From Ophioderma brevispina (taxonomy: Eukaryota > Echinodermata > Ophiuroidea > Amphilepidida > Ophiodermatidae): a stretch of DNA of 64,000 bases. The stretch covers positions 1-64,000 of the forward strand of contig JAMKCH010084916.1 in the NCBI GenBank assembly GCA_023653785.1. The letters are read 5' to 3'. A program made the position numbers and the translations under genes. The notes beneath the pieces were generated by a model. That model saw only the letters and a list, made by a program, of their open reading frames with translations. It made no database searches and was not told the origin of the DNA. Below are positions 12,185 to 23,770 of the stretch, piece by piece. Numbering within the stretch: the stretch's first letter is position 1; each line of letters opens with the position of its first letter.

Positions 12185-13149
12185 TCTGAAATGTTAATAC
12201 AATCATGAAAATCTACAAAATAAAACAAAAGGCTATAACTTATAAAAAATGTGTTCAACTTTGAAGATGATAGGATGTTGCAATATAATATATTAAGCTT
12301 TAATTACATTAGCTCTTAACACAAGAAATATATTTGATCAACAATGAGAAAAACATCCTTCAAAGTTTGTATGTACATTGAGTAGCCTATTGAGGATCTA
12401 TTATTTATATTTTTGATAAAATTGCGAATTTTAGTGTTCTCTGATCTGCAGAAACTTTTCAAATCACCAAAGTCCATGCATATATTGCACTCCCAATTAA
12501 TTCACAATAAATATTCCAATATACACATTTAAGACAATATGTTGGCCAAAAATAATACTTTCAGCTGTTTGTGACAAATTCGGTCACTCATGCGGTATAG
12601 CTCCATGAATGTATAGCGGATTTTTAGCAAGCAGCTCTCTGCATATCCCCACCCATCCCGGCTTAAACCCAGCGTCTGAATCCGCCGTAGGGCCAACTGT
12701 CGACAGAATAATCATACCAGGTGCGTTTGATGTTGACGAGGAAATCAACACAAAAATAACAAATCGTCACATTATAGGAAATATTGACTCGGGTTACACA
12801 TCACAATAACCGGCCAGGTAAACATCTTGCAGTACACCAGAGAGAGACGAAGTATTCGGTTTTCGAGAAATGGAGGCAGGGCACAGAATCCATATTCAAT
12901 TGGAAGAATTTCTAAACCGTACTTAAGAAAACAAGTCCTACTCTTACCCTGACCAGACACAGACATGATTTTGACAATGACGCTTTTAAAACAAATGTAG
13001 TCATGCAGTTTATGTTCAACCTATATAGAAATATGTCCACTTTTAGAGTAAACCCTGAATTCTGGCTGTTTGTTCGTCCACCTTTCACGTTTTAATTTAC
13101 TCGAGACTGTCGTGGGCTTTTAGGTCACTTATCGAGTACAATTTAACCC
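12185..13149. other. Non-coding, no gene recognised
   Basis: Short ORFs on both strands near 12600-12960 match nothing I know and have no splice or codon pattern to support them. Confidence 0.35.
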
Positions 13150-13455
13150 ACCTTTTGATAAAAATTTGAACATACTAATTCAGCCAATATTCACGATTTG
13201 CCGCTATGTTATTCTGTGTCTCACAATTTAAAGGTGCATATCGTTATTTAGCACCTTCTTTTTATTTAATACTTAGTTGATTTTGTTTCGAAAAACGCCC
13301 GCTGTTTCGCAAATTTCACTGATTCTGAAAGTGTGTTTTTGATGGTATGAGCAGATGATTTTCTCGCAGTCTAGAGTCCACGTTGTTGTACCGCGGAGAG
13401 AATTACACAATTCCGAATTTCTTGTAGAGGAAAGATAAAGATTTTTTGCAGTTAA

Positions 13456-14138
13456 GCAATATTAGCACATTTTTTTTTTGAAGAGCGCCCCCATTTTTTC
13501 AATATTTGGAGATTTTTTACAGGAAAAAAAAAAAAAAAAAAAAAGAAAAAAGGGGGGGGGGGGGGGGGGGGGGGGGGTCATGCATTGGTAACGGGAGGAG
13601 AGAGCAGCCGAGAAGAAGAAAGAAAGAGAGTAACGTGTCAGGGGAAATAAACGAAAAGGGCAAGATAAGAGGAAAGGAAAGGTGGCTAGTAAACTATAAC
13701 CTGTGAATGGTTAAGCTCGAAAATGTCCCTATGTGTCACAAACGAAGGAATTTTGTACTAGAATAATTATTATCGGGGTCCCCGATATAATCCAACGCTG
13801 CTGGAAACGGCCTCCAATGTGAAATAGCCGGGAATAGCGGCCATGTACGTGTCTACGCTCATCCATTAGTATTTCAGGTAAGCCAAGTTAGAGGTAATTT
13901 TGCTCGAGGTGGCACTATTTCCATCATGGACGGACAATAACTAGCATTTTCCAGCTCTGCCGTTAAGTCCAATCTGGGATCCCAATGCTAATTACAAATC
14001 AGGGGCTTGTTTTGTGATAAATAAACCATTTTTTAGCATCTCGTTCGCAGGTATCGTTCCTAGACATTACCAACGTAACTGTGCCAAAATATCTTATTTT
14101 GAAAATTGGGGGCGCTCTTCAAACAATGTGCTAAATCT
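13456..14138. mobile_element. TTAA-flanked TIR element inside repeat R
   Basis: Terminal inverted repeats of about 35 bp contain TTAGCACATT, a T-rich spacer and GAAGAGCGCCCCC (left near 13462-13492, right near 14105-14134). TTAA flanks both sides (13452-13455 and 14139-14142). The interior has an A21-type run, then about 26 G, then a purine-rich stretch; no transposase is seen. About 680 bp, probably a non-autonomous piggyBac-like element. Confidence 0.8.
13552..13577. repeat. Poly(G) run after poly(A)
   Basis: About 26 consecutive G follow a 20-plus A run. The true length is likely unreliable in any assembly. Confidence 0.9.
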
Positions 14139-14679
14139 TTAATTTTGCACTAGTGTATTGATTTCATACAAAAGGCAGCCGGAATTAGTCCTGAAACCCT
14201 GCCAGAAATTCGGAGGTCGCAGAAATGCAAAACCAATTCCATTAATTCCATTTTTGGTGTCATTGTAATTTTCACTGTCGTTAAAATCTGTTAGCATTTT
14301 TCGTCCCGTGTGCCGTACCACTGAATCCTAAAAGCTTTTATATTCGTCATTGGTTTATAACATTGGATAAACAACAACAAAACCATTCACTAAAGCAGAA
14401 AACTCAAGAGGCAGGTATCTAAAAATATGTATCTCAAAAAATAGAATCCAAGAAATTCCAATCCAGAACCACTCCAAATAGCACATTCTATTACGATCGG
14501 CTATGCATACACAAGACTATTGAAATGAACGCTAACGAATATCAATAAAAACGGGGCCTTTTTTTTTTGAATTTGCTTTTTTAATACGTGTGAGATAGCC
14601 TATTGTCGGAAGAATCCGACCAGCACCTGAAAGAAAATCAAAGATACATGATTTTTTGAATAAATGAACAAGCAGTGAT

Positions 14680-14960
14680 ATCGGTGACGGAAAAAGATGT
14701 TCTTTTGCGTTTCTGGGACTCCGGTGTTTCAGGACTAATTCCAACTGCCTCTGTACTAAATCAATTACACCAGTGTGAATTACTGATAACAAATATTAAC
14801 AGTTGAGTAATTAATTTGAACGTTCAGTGACCTTGGGAAAATTTCAATATTTATGCCAATAACAATTTTGGTAATTATTACTGTTTCTCTCCACAATTTT
14901 AAACGTTGGCATTTTGATTTTAGCACCTTTATATTTTAGTTTTGCTTTGGTATAATATCA
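14680..14960 (+). repeat. Interspersed repeat R, copy 3, partial
   Basis: Shares 'tttgcgtttctg', 'gtttcaggactaattcca' and 'atcaattacac' with copy 1, and later the 'ccacaattttaaa...ttttagcacctt' block. It is more diverged and shorter than copies 1 and 2. Confidence 0.6.
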
Positions 14961-15260
14961 TGATATTCCTCAAAAAAACTGAAAAGCTGATTTCAATTCG
15001 TTGGCAAATAAACACCTTTTTACGCGACCGCAAAAGAATTAGATCTGGGAAACAGCTAAACATTTTGTGTTAAAGTCACTTGGTGGAACACATTTAAAGA
15101 GTAGGCATTATATCTGTATTTATATTTGCGAGGGATTTTACACGAATTTACCAAACTGTACATGAGTCTATAAATCTAACCTTAATTGGCAATATTTGTA
15201 TCCATTTTGGTAATGTCACTTTAATGTCAAATATCTTAGCTAAAATGTTATAAAAAGACG

Positions 15261-15425
15261 GGTAGACGTTTTGTCATTAGAAGTCCCATTGATGCAAATG
15301 AGGTATTACATTGATTCCGTCATGCGCTGTATGACGTTGTGCAGTAGCGCTTGACGGAATGAATGGCATGGCAATACCTCATTTGCATGGACTCCGGGAT
15401 GGGACTTCTATATGAAACGTCTACC
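15261..15425. mobile_element. Hairpin MITE
   Basis: GGTAGACGTTTTGTCATTAG at the left pairs with the complement of the right end (TATGAAACGTCTACC). The arms also share GAAGTCCCAT and GCAAATGAGGTATT. Inside, ATTCCGTCATGCGC and its imperfect complement extend the stem, so nearly all 165 bp can fold into one hairpin. No ORF. Confidence 0.82.
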
Positions 15426-17140
15426 AAAAGACCGCAGTTGAATTATCAGGGACAATTTTAACCAAGTTGCATTTGGTACTAGTCTTCTACACAGCCTGCG
15501 AGTCTTGAATTTTCCATGACATAAAATACACTGAAAAGGTCTATATTGACCATATTCCAACAAACATGACAAAATCAATTTCACTCAAACTATTTCGTTG
15601 TTTTCTCAGGTTGGACTCAATAATAGGAATCAAAACCATTCCCACCTTGTAATTTCTTTTTATATATTTTATTCCAAAATTGAATGCCGTTTTTTCTGTA
15701 ATCTTGAGTAGTGCAAACAGTAGAAACATGAACAACATTTTCAAATGAACTAACTTTAAAGCAGTTTGTCTTAACAGCTAGTAGTAGGTCATGGTGATTT
15801 GATTTGTTTGGTAACAAAAAGTAAAATAAAGGATTCCTGCACAGACTATACATATTGTATAATTACTAATTTTGGAACTTCATTGTGTGGTGTGGAACGT
15901 ACGGGGGCACGCAAGAAGGCACAGATGCTTAATTTTTACAAGTGATTTTCTTGCACTTCTAATCTGTAAAAAAGGCTTCTTCAATCCAAGATGGTGAAAA
16001 TGGGTAGAAAGATGTTGGAGAAAACATCTTTTACTTCTATAGAGATTGATTTCTCTTAGTAGATTTTTATATAATTATGTGATTTTTTATTGTTTAGGAG
16101 ACACCCCTAGTATTTTGCAGAGAGGAATCTGCAAATGCTATGGTTTGGCTGACCAACTCATCAGGCATCGAATGATCGGCGAAGATTGGCTGTGAAAATT
16201 TACAGCTATTAATGGTGTTCTATATCAATAAACATATAAAAAGAAATGAAAAGCAATTATTCTTGACGCCAAAATCAACACACATCTCGTAGCTTGTTTG
16301 TACGATTGTAGGGCAATGGCTCTTGGTTTAGTTCTCTTGCTTTTTATCAAAATTTTGAGAAAATTCCCCATAATCCAGCACTGAGCTTAGACGGGATTCG
16401 ACGGGATCTTGCGATGTTTGGACAACCTGCAATGCCTCGGGAGACTGTTGGGTTTTTAGTTCGTTTTGATTTGAATTTCGGACAATAATTACTGTAATGG
16501 GGACAAATGTTTAAACGCAATATGATATAAAGCTATTGATTTCAATTCTAATTGGTTTTGTGGTTCATGGGCATTGGCACTGTCGTTTTGATGTCTTTTG
16601 ATTTAAAAACGCTGTGTGGTTAAGTTTTGTGAGTTTCAAAATAATCACGTCTGCTCAGAGTTACGATTCCTCGGATTTCAAGCCCGCGATCTCAACACAA
16701 AGAAAGAATTTCAATTCAACGAATACAATTTTCGGGTACTGAATTGGGCTAAAAGTTGAAATAAGCAAATCTGCAAAGCTGTATCAGAATGAACTTTAAA
16801 AAAAATGTTATATTTGCCTAATAATAATAATAATAATATTTCTACCTGGCCTGTATAAAGTGGAGGTGTGAGTTTGTTGACGTACATGTAACATCCAAAT
16901 GACCAAATGTTTATGATCACAGTTATTTTGATTGTGTTAGTTACAAGTACCAGACACTCAAAACATGGATGGTTTCATAAAGTATTCACTGTCTCTTTAA
17001 AGGATAAGTGACTATAGCCTCAACCAATAATTCGACACAATAAAATGCATATCTTATCCAGTTATTTTGAAAATGTGTAAGCATTTTTTACCAATTTCTA
17101 AGCATGGGTATAAAAAAATCCTCAGTGATGCTAATTAGAC
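15426..17140. other. Non-coding, nothing recognised
   Basis: AT-rich. A short TAA triplet run lies at about 16820-16840. No ORF here has recognisable homology. Confidence 0.4.
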
Positions 17141-17336
17141 GAATGGCATCACTTTCTTAATCCACCTTCCACCTGGCGGAATCACAATGCTTCCAATCAA
17201 TAGTACTGGTATGAAAGTACTGGAAGAAACAAAATGGGAGTGTGCTTGTATTCACGCAATGGCATCACTTTCTTAATCCGCCTTCCACCTGGCAGAACCA
17301 TGTGCTTTCCAATTACTGGTATGCAACTTCAAAAGA
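17141..17336. repeat. Two direct repeats of about 85 bp
   Basis: 'aatggcatcactttcttaat' followed by 'ccttccacctggc' starts at 17143 and again at 17258. Both copies continue to a 'tttccaat...actggtatg' block and end at AGAAACA. Confidence 0.85.
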
Positions 17337-17523
17337 AACACAATTCAACTGAAAGAAAATGCATTTGTAATTGAATGACAGTGACATTTAATAATACAAA
17401 ATGTGCATCTTTGTAGAACAAAGTCTTTTTAAATCCCAAGAAATTATATTTAAACCAAAAGGCGTATTGCTTTCTCTTCACTTGCATGCAGAAAAAAATA
17501 GAAAAGCCTTGTACCTCTACATC

Positions 17524-17770
17524 AAAAGAGTTAATTTCACTCTTTTAGAGTGACTACAAAAGGTCCCACTCTGAAAGAGTGACATTTCAACAAACCTTCA
17601 AGAATACTTTTGGCTCAATTTTACTCTTTATAATAATTAAGAATGATAAAATATATCATTTTGTCAATTTCATATAAATGTGACCCAAAAAGTGTTCTTT
17701 GAAAGGTGTGAAATTTCACTCTTTTCATATGGGCCTGTAGTCACTCTCAAAGAGTGAAATTCACGCTTTT
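17524..17770. mobile_element. MITE with 60-bp TIRs rich in CACTCTTT
   Basis: The left end AAAAGAGTTAATTTCACTCT and the complement of the right end (AAAAGCGTGAATTTCACTCT) match, and both go on to AGAGTGACTACA. The motif ACTCTTT/AAAGAGT recurs at least six times. No ORF; about 247 bp. Confidence 0.78.
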
Positions 17771-18090
17771 GCATTAAGAGAGTACCTATTATAATATCTA
17801 TATTAAATCTTTAAGGAGGTCTTTATAAAAAACTTTTCAAAGTCTTTACATAAACTTAGGTTTCTACAATACGAGACAAAAGGGTTCTAAAAAGCAACAC
17901 TTTTCTAAACAAGGGTTCCTCAATAAAAGTTGGTTCAGTAATCTATTCTATTTCTCATATACATAATTTGCTTGGTTATTTTATCTTCATCAGCATAATT
18001 AATTCTAAACCCTTCTGTATAGTCAGCATGATCAAGGTAAATGCCGTTGCAATCCGCCCTCGCCACAGGGTTCGGCCCTGATCATTTATT
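17771..18090. other. Non-coding, nothing recognised
   Basis: AT-rich spacer between a MITE and a tandem repeat. Confidence 0.4.
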
Positions 18091-18460
18091 GCATATCCGC
18101 CATTTTGGATTTTGACCAATTTTCCTACATTTTGTGGATTTTGAACCAAAGACGAATTTTATCTTCAATTGTTTAGTCTTAAAGTATTCCTTATCTAATT
18201 ATCTTTCATATAAAACATGCCACTAGCTTGTCTTCCACTTAATTTTCTTCTGATGACTATTTTTGTAAGCACAAGAAAAACAATACGCTCACGGCCGCCA
18301 TCTTGGATTTTCAGCCAAATTTTCATTAATTTGCTAGTTTTGTTGCATTTTGAAACCATGGACGAATTTTTTCTTCAAATTTTTAAGCTAACAAGTAGTT
18401 CTATGACAATTATCTTTCATATAATACAAGTTAAATGCTTGTCTTCGACTTAGTTATTGG
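18091..18460 (+). repeat. Two tandem copies of a 200-bp unit
   Basis: 'gccattttggattttgacc' at about 18099 and 'gccatcttggattttcagcc' at about 18296 open two copies. Both continue through 'gacgaatttt.tcttcaa', 'aattatctttcatataa' and 'gcttgtcttc.actta'. Period is about 200 bp. Confidence 0.85.
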
Positions 18461-18615
18461 AATAAATGATCGAGCCGTCTATGTACACGAAACCCGGTGT
18501 CGCCAACATGGCAAACCAGAGATTTATTATTAAAGACTATCAATTTTCCACCCATTGCAATGGAATTTACACAGTTAATATTTTGCTGATTCCGGTGCCG
18601 GGTGAGCCCGGGGGT

Positions 18616-18650
18616 TTTTTTTTTTTTTTTTTTTCCGGGGGGGGGGGGGG
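18616..18650. repeat. Poly(T) followed by poly(G)
   Basis: A T run of about 19 is followed, after CC, by about 14 G. A homopolymer pair of this kind also occurs at 13.5 kb. Confidence 0.9.
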
Positions 18651-19052
18651 CAGTTGTATTCATATGGATATGATGCGTGAACATGGACTTCCGAAATACC
18701 CTAAACAAGTATTTCCACCGACTAAAAACATACCCTAAACAAGCAGTTGTCTGTTTTTGCTACCATAAACAAGTCTTTTGTCAGTTTTTGCTACCCTAAA
18801 CAAGTAAGCAATGCATTGTGTTGATAATATACCCTTATTATCTGGCTTTGCTCATGTTGCGTTACTTCCAAATTACAATATTTTAATGATTTTGATCTCG
18901 CGTAGATCACAATTTCAGGGTTACGAAAAAACATACCATTTTTCCATATTTTGCTGTTTTTGACACCCTAATCAATGTACGCGCGTACGTCGCCTTTTTT
19001 ACGCGTTTTCTTGTTCACGCATCATATCCACCTTTGAATACAAGTGGCCCCG
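18647..19052. mobile_element. TIR element with internal ACCCTAAACAAG repeats
   Basis: CAGTTGTATTCATATGGATA near the left and the complement of the right end (CCACTTGTATTCAAAGGTGG) match, followed in both by ATATGATGCGTGAACA. Inside, ACCCTAAACAAG or ACCATAAACAAG occurs four times between about 18695 and 18805, with GTCWGTTTTTGCT between copies. No ORF. Confidence 0.75.
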
Positions 19053-19374
19053 GGCGGGTGAGCGATTTTCCAACACTACTTTTGCCCGGTTAGTCTGCAT
19101 GGTAAATGGTAGTTTGTGATAAAAAATATTATGAACTGTAAATACAATGGGACTGACTCATTTGTTTGGAATATTAGTAGTTAAGCTCTTTTCACGAGAG
19201 AGAAATTAAAATAACGCAATGACATGAAAATCCTTTGCTGGTAGGTAAACCTGTTGGTTGGTTATTTTTGTATCCAGACGCAAATGATGCACCATGAAAA
19301 TGGCAGATAGTTACTTTTGTTGGGACTTCTTTATGATCTTCACTGTGAAAAAATGTCCGGTATAAATAAGAAAA

Positions 19375-19705
19375 CAGATTTTCCGTAAATTTACGGAAAA
19401 ATCGTTTTAGAAAACAATAAGAATAAAAAACCAAAAAATTAAAGAAAAATTGTTAATTGCGGAAAATATTTCAAAATTTCTGGCAGCCAAGCAATATTTC
19501 CGGAATTTTTTTTTGGTTCCGTAATTTTAAATTACGGAAAATTTGTTAAAATACACATTTTTTTCCGTAATAGAGACAAATTTCTTGTAAAATTACTCAA
19601 AGTTCCGTTAATTGACAAAATTTCTGTAAATTCCCCTAAAAAATGACTTTGGAAATACTGCTGGCCAAAGAAATTTCCGTAAATTTACGGAAAACATTTT
19701 AACAG
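19375..19705. repeat. Cluster of TTTCCGTAAATTTACGGAAA palindromes
   Basis: The palindrome occurs in full at about 19380-19401 and 19673-19694, with degraded versions near 19520-19550, 19563-19573 and 19600-19635. The two good copies bracket the cluster and could be the ends of one element. Confidence 0.75.
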
Positions 19706-19794
19706 GTTGTACACGTTCTAGAAATAATATTATATAAAGTCTCGGAGAAAAACTGGGGATCATGAATTAAAATAAAGACGAAAAAGACACGGTC

Positions 19795-20335
19795 TCGAAC
19801 CAGATGTGGCAGGAGATATAGTCCTCCGGGCCTCACAGTCCGGGAAAAAAGGTGAAAACAATATGGGCAATCGATTCAGTTTGACTCTTCACGCAACATA
19901 GTTCCCGCTTTATTCCGTTGCCGTCTATGGAGGCCCGGACTATGATACCTGCCGGATATGTTATCTTTCACACCGGTGTGGCAGGAGCTATAGTCCCTCC
20001 TGGGCTCACAGTCCGGGAACAATGGTGAACAATAGGCGCAATCGATTCACGTTGACTCTTCACGAATAATAATATTAGTTCACGCTGTATCCGTTGTCGT
20101 CTCTGGAGCCCGGATATGATACCTGCCGGACTATGAGTACTTGCACCCAAAAACGGTTGTAGAAGTAATTAGGTCCGGCGTACTCATAGTCCGAGGAAAA
20201 TGGTGAACAATAGGGCAACGATTCAGTTGACTCTTCGCGAAAAATTATAGTTTCACGCTGTATTTCCGTTTATCGTCTATTGGAGCCCCGGCTTGCGGGT
20301 TCCGCCGGACTATATCTGCTTCACACGGTCCTCTC
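19795..20335. mobile_element. Array of three MITE units sharing terminal repeats
   Basis: Three units of about 175-180 bp follow each other. Each runs from ACCGGTGTGGCAGGAGATATAGTCC through a common core (CAATCGATTCA, GACTCTTCACG, CGTTGTCGTCTATGGAG) to CCCGGACTATGATACCTGCC and TTTCACACCGGT. The ends are inverted repeats of about 25 bp. The boundary ACACCGGTGT at about 19971-19980 is itself palindromic and serves both neighbours. The third unit is the most diverged. A single unit interrupts the LINE at 24.6 kb, which shows the unit is or was mobile. Confidence 0.8.
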
Positions 20336-20514
20336 GCTATCTTGGCGTGAGATTTACCAATGGACCACAGAGGACTGGGAAAACCCTGTAAAAGAATTAA
20401 CTTGGGGATTGAGGGGTGAACAAGACAACCCAGGGTTGTTTAAAACTTTTAACAGCGTTTTTGCAATTAGTGGATGAGCCAACAGACCATCTAAAAGCCC
20501 GGGGGGGGGGGGTA

Positions 20515-20712
20515 CTCATTGGAAAAGTGCCGCGATTAGGGTAACATTTTCACGCCTACTATAACAATGGGTCATTTTCCCACCAGCCTTACTATAAAGA
20601 TGGTCACTTTTTGAGGTCATGGTACTATATAAATGGGTCAATGTTTCAATTTTTGGTCGCATTTTACTATGAAAATGGGTCAATTGTTCGATTTTCGCTA
20701 AAATCACAATTT
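20515..20712 (+). repeat. Degenerate tandem repeat, about 45-50 bp period
   Basis: Four to five copies of a unit centred on TACTATAAAAATGGGTCA plus a TTTTTGGTCGCATTT-like spacer. The minus-strand ORF across it gives a repeating LTHLYSKM-like peptide, which I take as a by-product of the repeat. Confidence 0.75.
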
Positions 20713-22463
20713 TTTTTGGAAAAGTTACTGGAAAATGGGCGCCCCGATTTTTGCTAAGATTACTATGCTAAATTTAACCTTTGACCTAAAATACGGTTTT
20801 CAGCTTATAACTGCCATAAGGGTAAGTCAGAGATAGCACAAACTATACATTTTTTTAATCATGCGATAGTACGAACATTTTGGTATGCAATTCAACAATA
20901 TTTGGACAACTTTCAATTTGACCCCCTGTATAATCTTTTGCGACCCCCTATCTCGCTTAAGCTATCCCTTGTGAAAATGGCCATATGCATTTTCGGGTAT
21001 GTCATAGTCTGAGGTAGCCCTGGTATAAATTGCCCTCTTTGCCCCCACCCCCAGGTGGGTACCGACCAACATGCCTGGCTCAGACCACTAAATGTAGAGA
21101 GCAGTAAGTGTATCACTAACTCTGGCATCGTATACCAGTTACAAATCCATCCCGATTTTACTAACTCGACCAATACAATCTGTATATACAACCAGCACAT
21201 GCTACTTTTTTCAGGCTATACACGCGAACCCTCCGCATAATGACGGTATTTCATCCTATCTTGATGGCAGTGAGAAAATCTACAGCAGACAAATTATTAA
21301 TCGGCTATTATTTCATGTTACTACCACCTCATCAATTAATGTGCTAAATATTGGCTTCTCAGGACACCCGAGAGAGACGGTTCATTGATATTGGTTGATC
21401 TCACGCCTGCGGGGACAGAATCCTCGGCTACCGTGTCTATTTTCACACGCTTCTTTCCGCCTCCTTTCTGTATATTAATTGTAGTATTTCCTCATCGTGA
21501 AGCAATCTCGGGCTGGGCTTTTCTTTCAAGTAAGGGTCTAATGACTCACTTTGGATTTTTTCAGTGCCCGACGAAGAACGAAAACTGAGTTGTTCATGGG
21601 AAACGAAGCAGCCAAGCATGTTTTTGAAATTATGGTGTATTCATCAAATTTGATACGCAAGTACACGGTACTCATGAAGGTGGTGTATGATCCAACGGCG
21701 ACACCATCATGACCACCATTATATTAACACACCTTCTAGAACGTTCGAATTTATGGACCAGCTCAGCAGGGTGCTAACTGAAAAAACCTCATGTCCTTTG
21801 CATTCGACAAGACCAGCTTCGGTCAAAGGCTTACTCACGGCAAAAAACTTTAAAAACAAAATGATACCATAACGTATACCGTTTTTTTTAAAAATTATTG
21901 AAAGTGCCCTTCGTGATTTTAGATATTCGAGAAAAAAAATACAATTTGCTCGCTTGAATTAGGTTGCCTCCACTGCACCACAGAGGAAGGAATTTTTATT
22001 GAAGGAATCAATTTACTAATCACAAATCAACCAAACAACCAATCAATGATCATCCCTTGAGATCCTCCGTCGAGATCAGTGACACACCTCTTCGCCAAAT
22101 GTCCATCCCGTATTGTTCCTACTCTTTCAAGGGTGAAGCCGGTGTCTGCATTATGTATATGGGAGTACATTACCTATATATTTGTATATGGAAGCCAGTC
22201 CGAAGATAGAAGGTCCGATATAATCTAGTCATTGGCTCGAGAGTAATGCTCAGGAAAGGGCCACAATTGTACAGGACAGGAGGCATATAAGCCAGAAGTA
22301 GAGAACCATCCCGTGGTATCCCCTGCCAGTCAGTAACTGCTTGCCAGGAAATCTATTTAAACTCCCAATATCATCAAACACTGTTTCCATAACATCCAGT
22401 TCTCATTTTTTCCGCTGATCATTAACAAGAGGCCCAGGCGCCAGGTCTTTTCTAAGGTATGAA
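20713..22463. other. Non-coding, no gene recognised
   Basis: Several ORFs of 60-95 codons, none with recognisable homology. I see no clear repeat structure. Confidence 0.35.
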
Positions 22464-22699
22464 TTGAATAGATTAATTGATGTGGTTTTTTTTTTTACTG
22501 CAAAAATAGTAAAACATGCTGCTTATCATGGAACAATATCCAATGCAATGTCCGATGTCTGCAGGAAACCCACAGAGATAATGCTAATCACGCCAATCAT
22601 GCCGGCGTGGAGGAGATATAGTCAACTATATCTTCTTTTACACCGGGATGGTCCTTGTATCGGAGGAGAGACCATACCGGACCACTATACGGAAGTGCC

Positions 22700-23770
22700 T
22701 TATGGGACAATAAGCGCTGTTGTAGAAGAACCTCAATGTCTGCTGACCACAACATCGAAGTCATACCCATGGAGCAAGCTATGTCTAGTCACAGCAGTCT
22801 ACAAACTTCCATCAAGTGATCAATCGATTTCAAGCACCCTCAATTCAAATTCGGGAACCACCAAACCTCGTTCTTCATTGGTGATTTCAACAGCCATAGT
22901 GCCCATTGGGGCTACAATGAAACCAATAAAGACCAACAAGCAGCCGAGAAGACTGGTTATACGAGGGGTGATTGATAAGTACTAAGCCTAAGGTAGAAAA
23001 GGATATGCTACAAAGTTCAAAATTGTACACCGTCTACAAGTTTCATTCTTCAAATGAAAAATTACAGAAGTTTCAGTGTATACTGTTCATTTTTTAACTT
23101 GCAGGTAATCAAACCTTGAGGAGAAGAAAAGCTGGGGGGGGGGACCATCGGTGATGGAGCTTCCATCAGGACAATGCCGCAGTCCATAATTCTATGGTAG
23201 CCATTCCTGCAATCCATCAGTGTGGCTTAAATCTGGTAGAACATCAGCCTATTCATCCGATTTGCGCACCGGTGACTACATATCTCTTCCACAGATGAAA
23301 AAGGAACTCCTCAACTTTTGAATTTTTCTCGCGGTCGAATGGCTTCAATAGGTCCGGCAAAATCTCAATGTTTGATTAACTGCAAGGTTAAAAAATAGAA
23401 TAGAAACAGATTATACACATGAAACTTCTGAAATTTTCATTTGCAGGAATGAAACTGTTGAGGACGGTGAAATTTGAAACTTTGTAGCATGATCTCTTTC
23501 TACCGTAGGCTTAGGACCTTATCAATCACCCCTCGGTGCATCAACATTTACGTCTCCTTCACGAACCTAAGCTGGCAGCTATCACTTTCATAGCGGCCGT
23601 TGGAAGAAAGGTTACAACCCTGATCTAGCTATCTTTAGCAAAAAATCTCTAATCTGTGTAGCAAGATTGTTCTGGATTGTTTCCACTAACCCAAACATCG
23701 GACCCAATCGGTATCAATTCAACGCGAGTGCCTTGCTTGCAGTTAAACAAACCGGTGCCTTCAAGCTATC
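22700..23770 (+). pseudogene. LINE endonuclease remnant, split
   Basis: The left part ends with FFIGDFNSHSAHWGY-like sequence at about 22872-22920, the Asp/Asn-containing catalytic motif of AP-like LINE endonucleases, followed by AEKTGYT. After the mariner insertion the frame continues as LRLLHEPKL and then SGRWKKGYNPDLAIFSK at about 23595-23645, typical of the C-terminal endonuclease. Frameshifts occur in both parts. Catalysis would be DNA nicking for target-primed reverse transcription; this copy is dead. Confidence 0.75.
22962..23535 (+). mobile_element. mariner-like relic inserted in the LINE
   Basis: The ends CGAGGGGTGATTGATAAG and CTTATCAATCACCCCTCG are perfectly inverted, and similarity extends inward well over 100 bp in each arm (including GCTACAAAGTT and TGCAAGGTTAAAAAATAGAA-like blocks). 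TA precedes the left end; GT follows the right, so one target copy has probably mutated. Between the arms are decayed mariner transposase pieces: HQDNAAVHNS at about 23168-23197 and QMKKELLNF at about 23294-23320, matching the HxDNAxxH and xMKxxL regions near the last catalytic Asp. The N-terminal half of the transposase is missing. Confidence 0.85.

Larger units (their letters stand above)
13150..14340 (-). repeat. Interspersed repeat R, copy 2, split by an insertion
   Basis: The inverse of 10690-11230. The half at 13150-13455 matches the right part of copy 1 and the half at 14139-14340 matches its left part, so the intact order is recovered if the sequence between is ignored. The interruption falls at a TTAA that copy 1 still shows unoccupied near 10923-10926. 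Confidence 0.72.

Noticed and set aside
20516..20707. Small repetitive protein (LTHLYSKM-like repeats) on the minus strand
   Set aside because: The peptide repeat follows from a degenerate DNA tandem repeat; no start context or other support.
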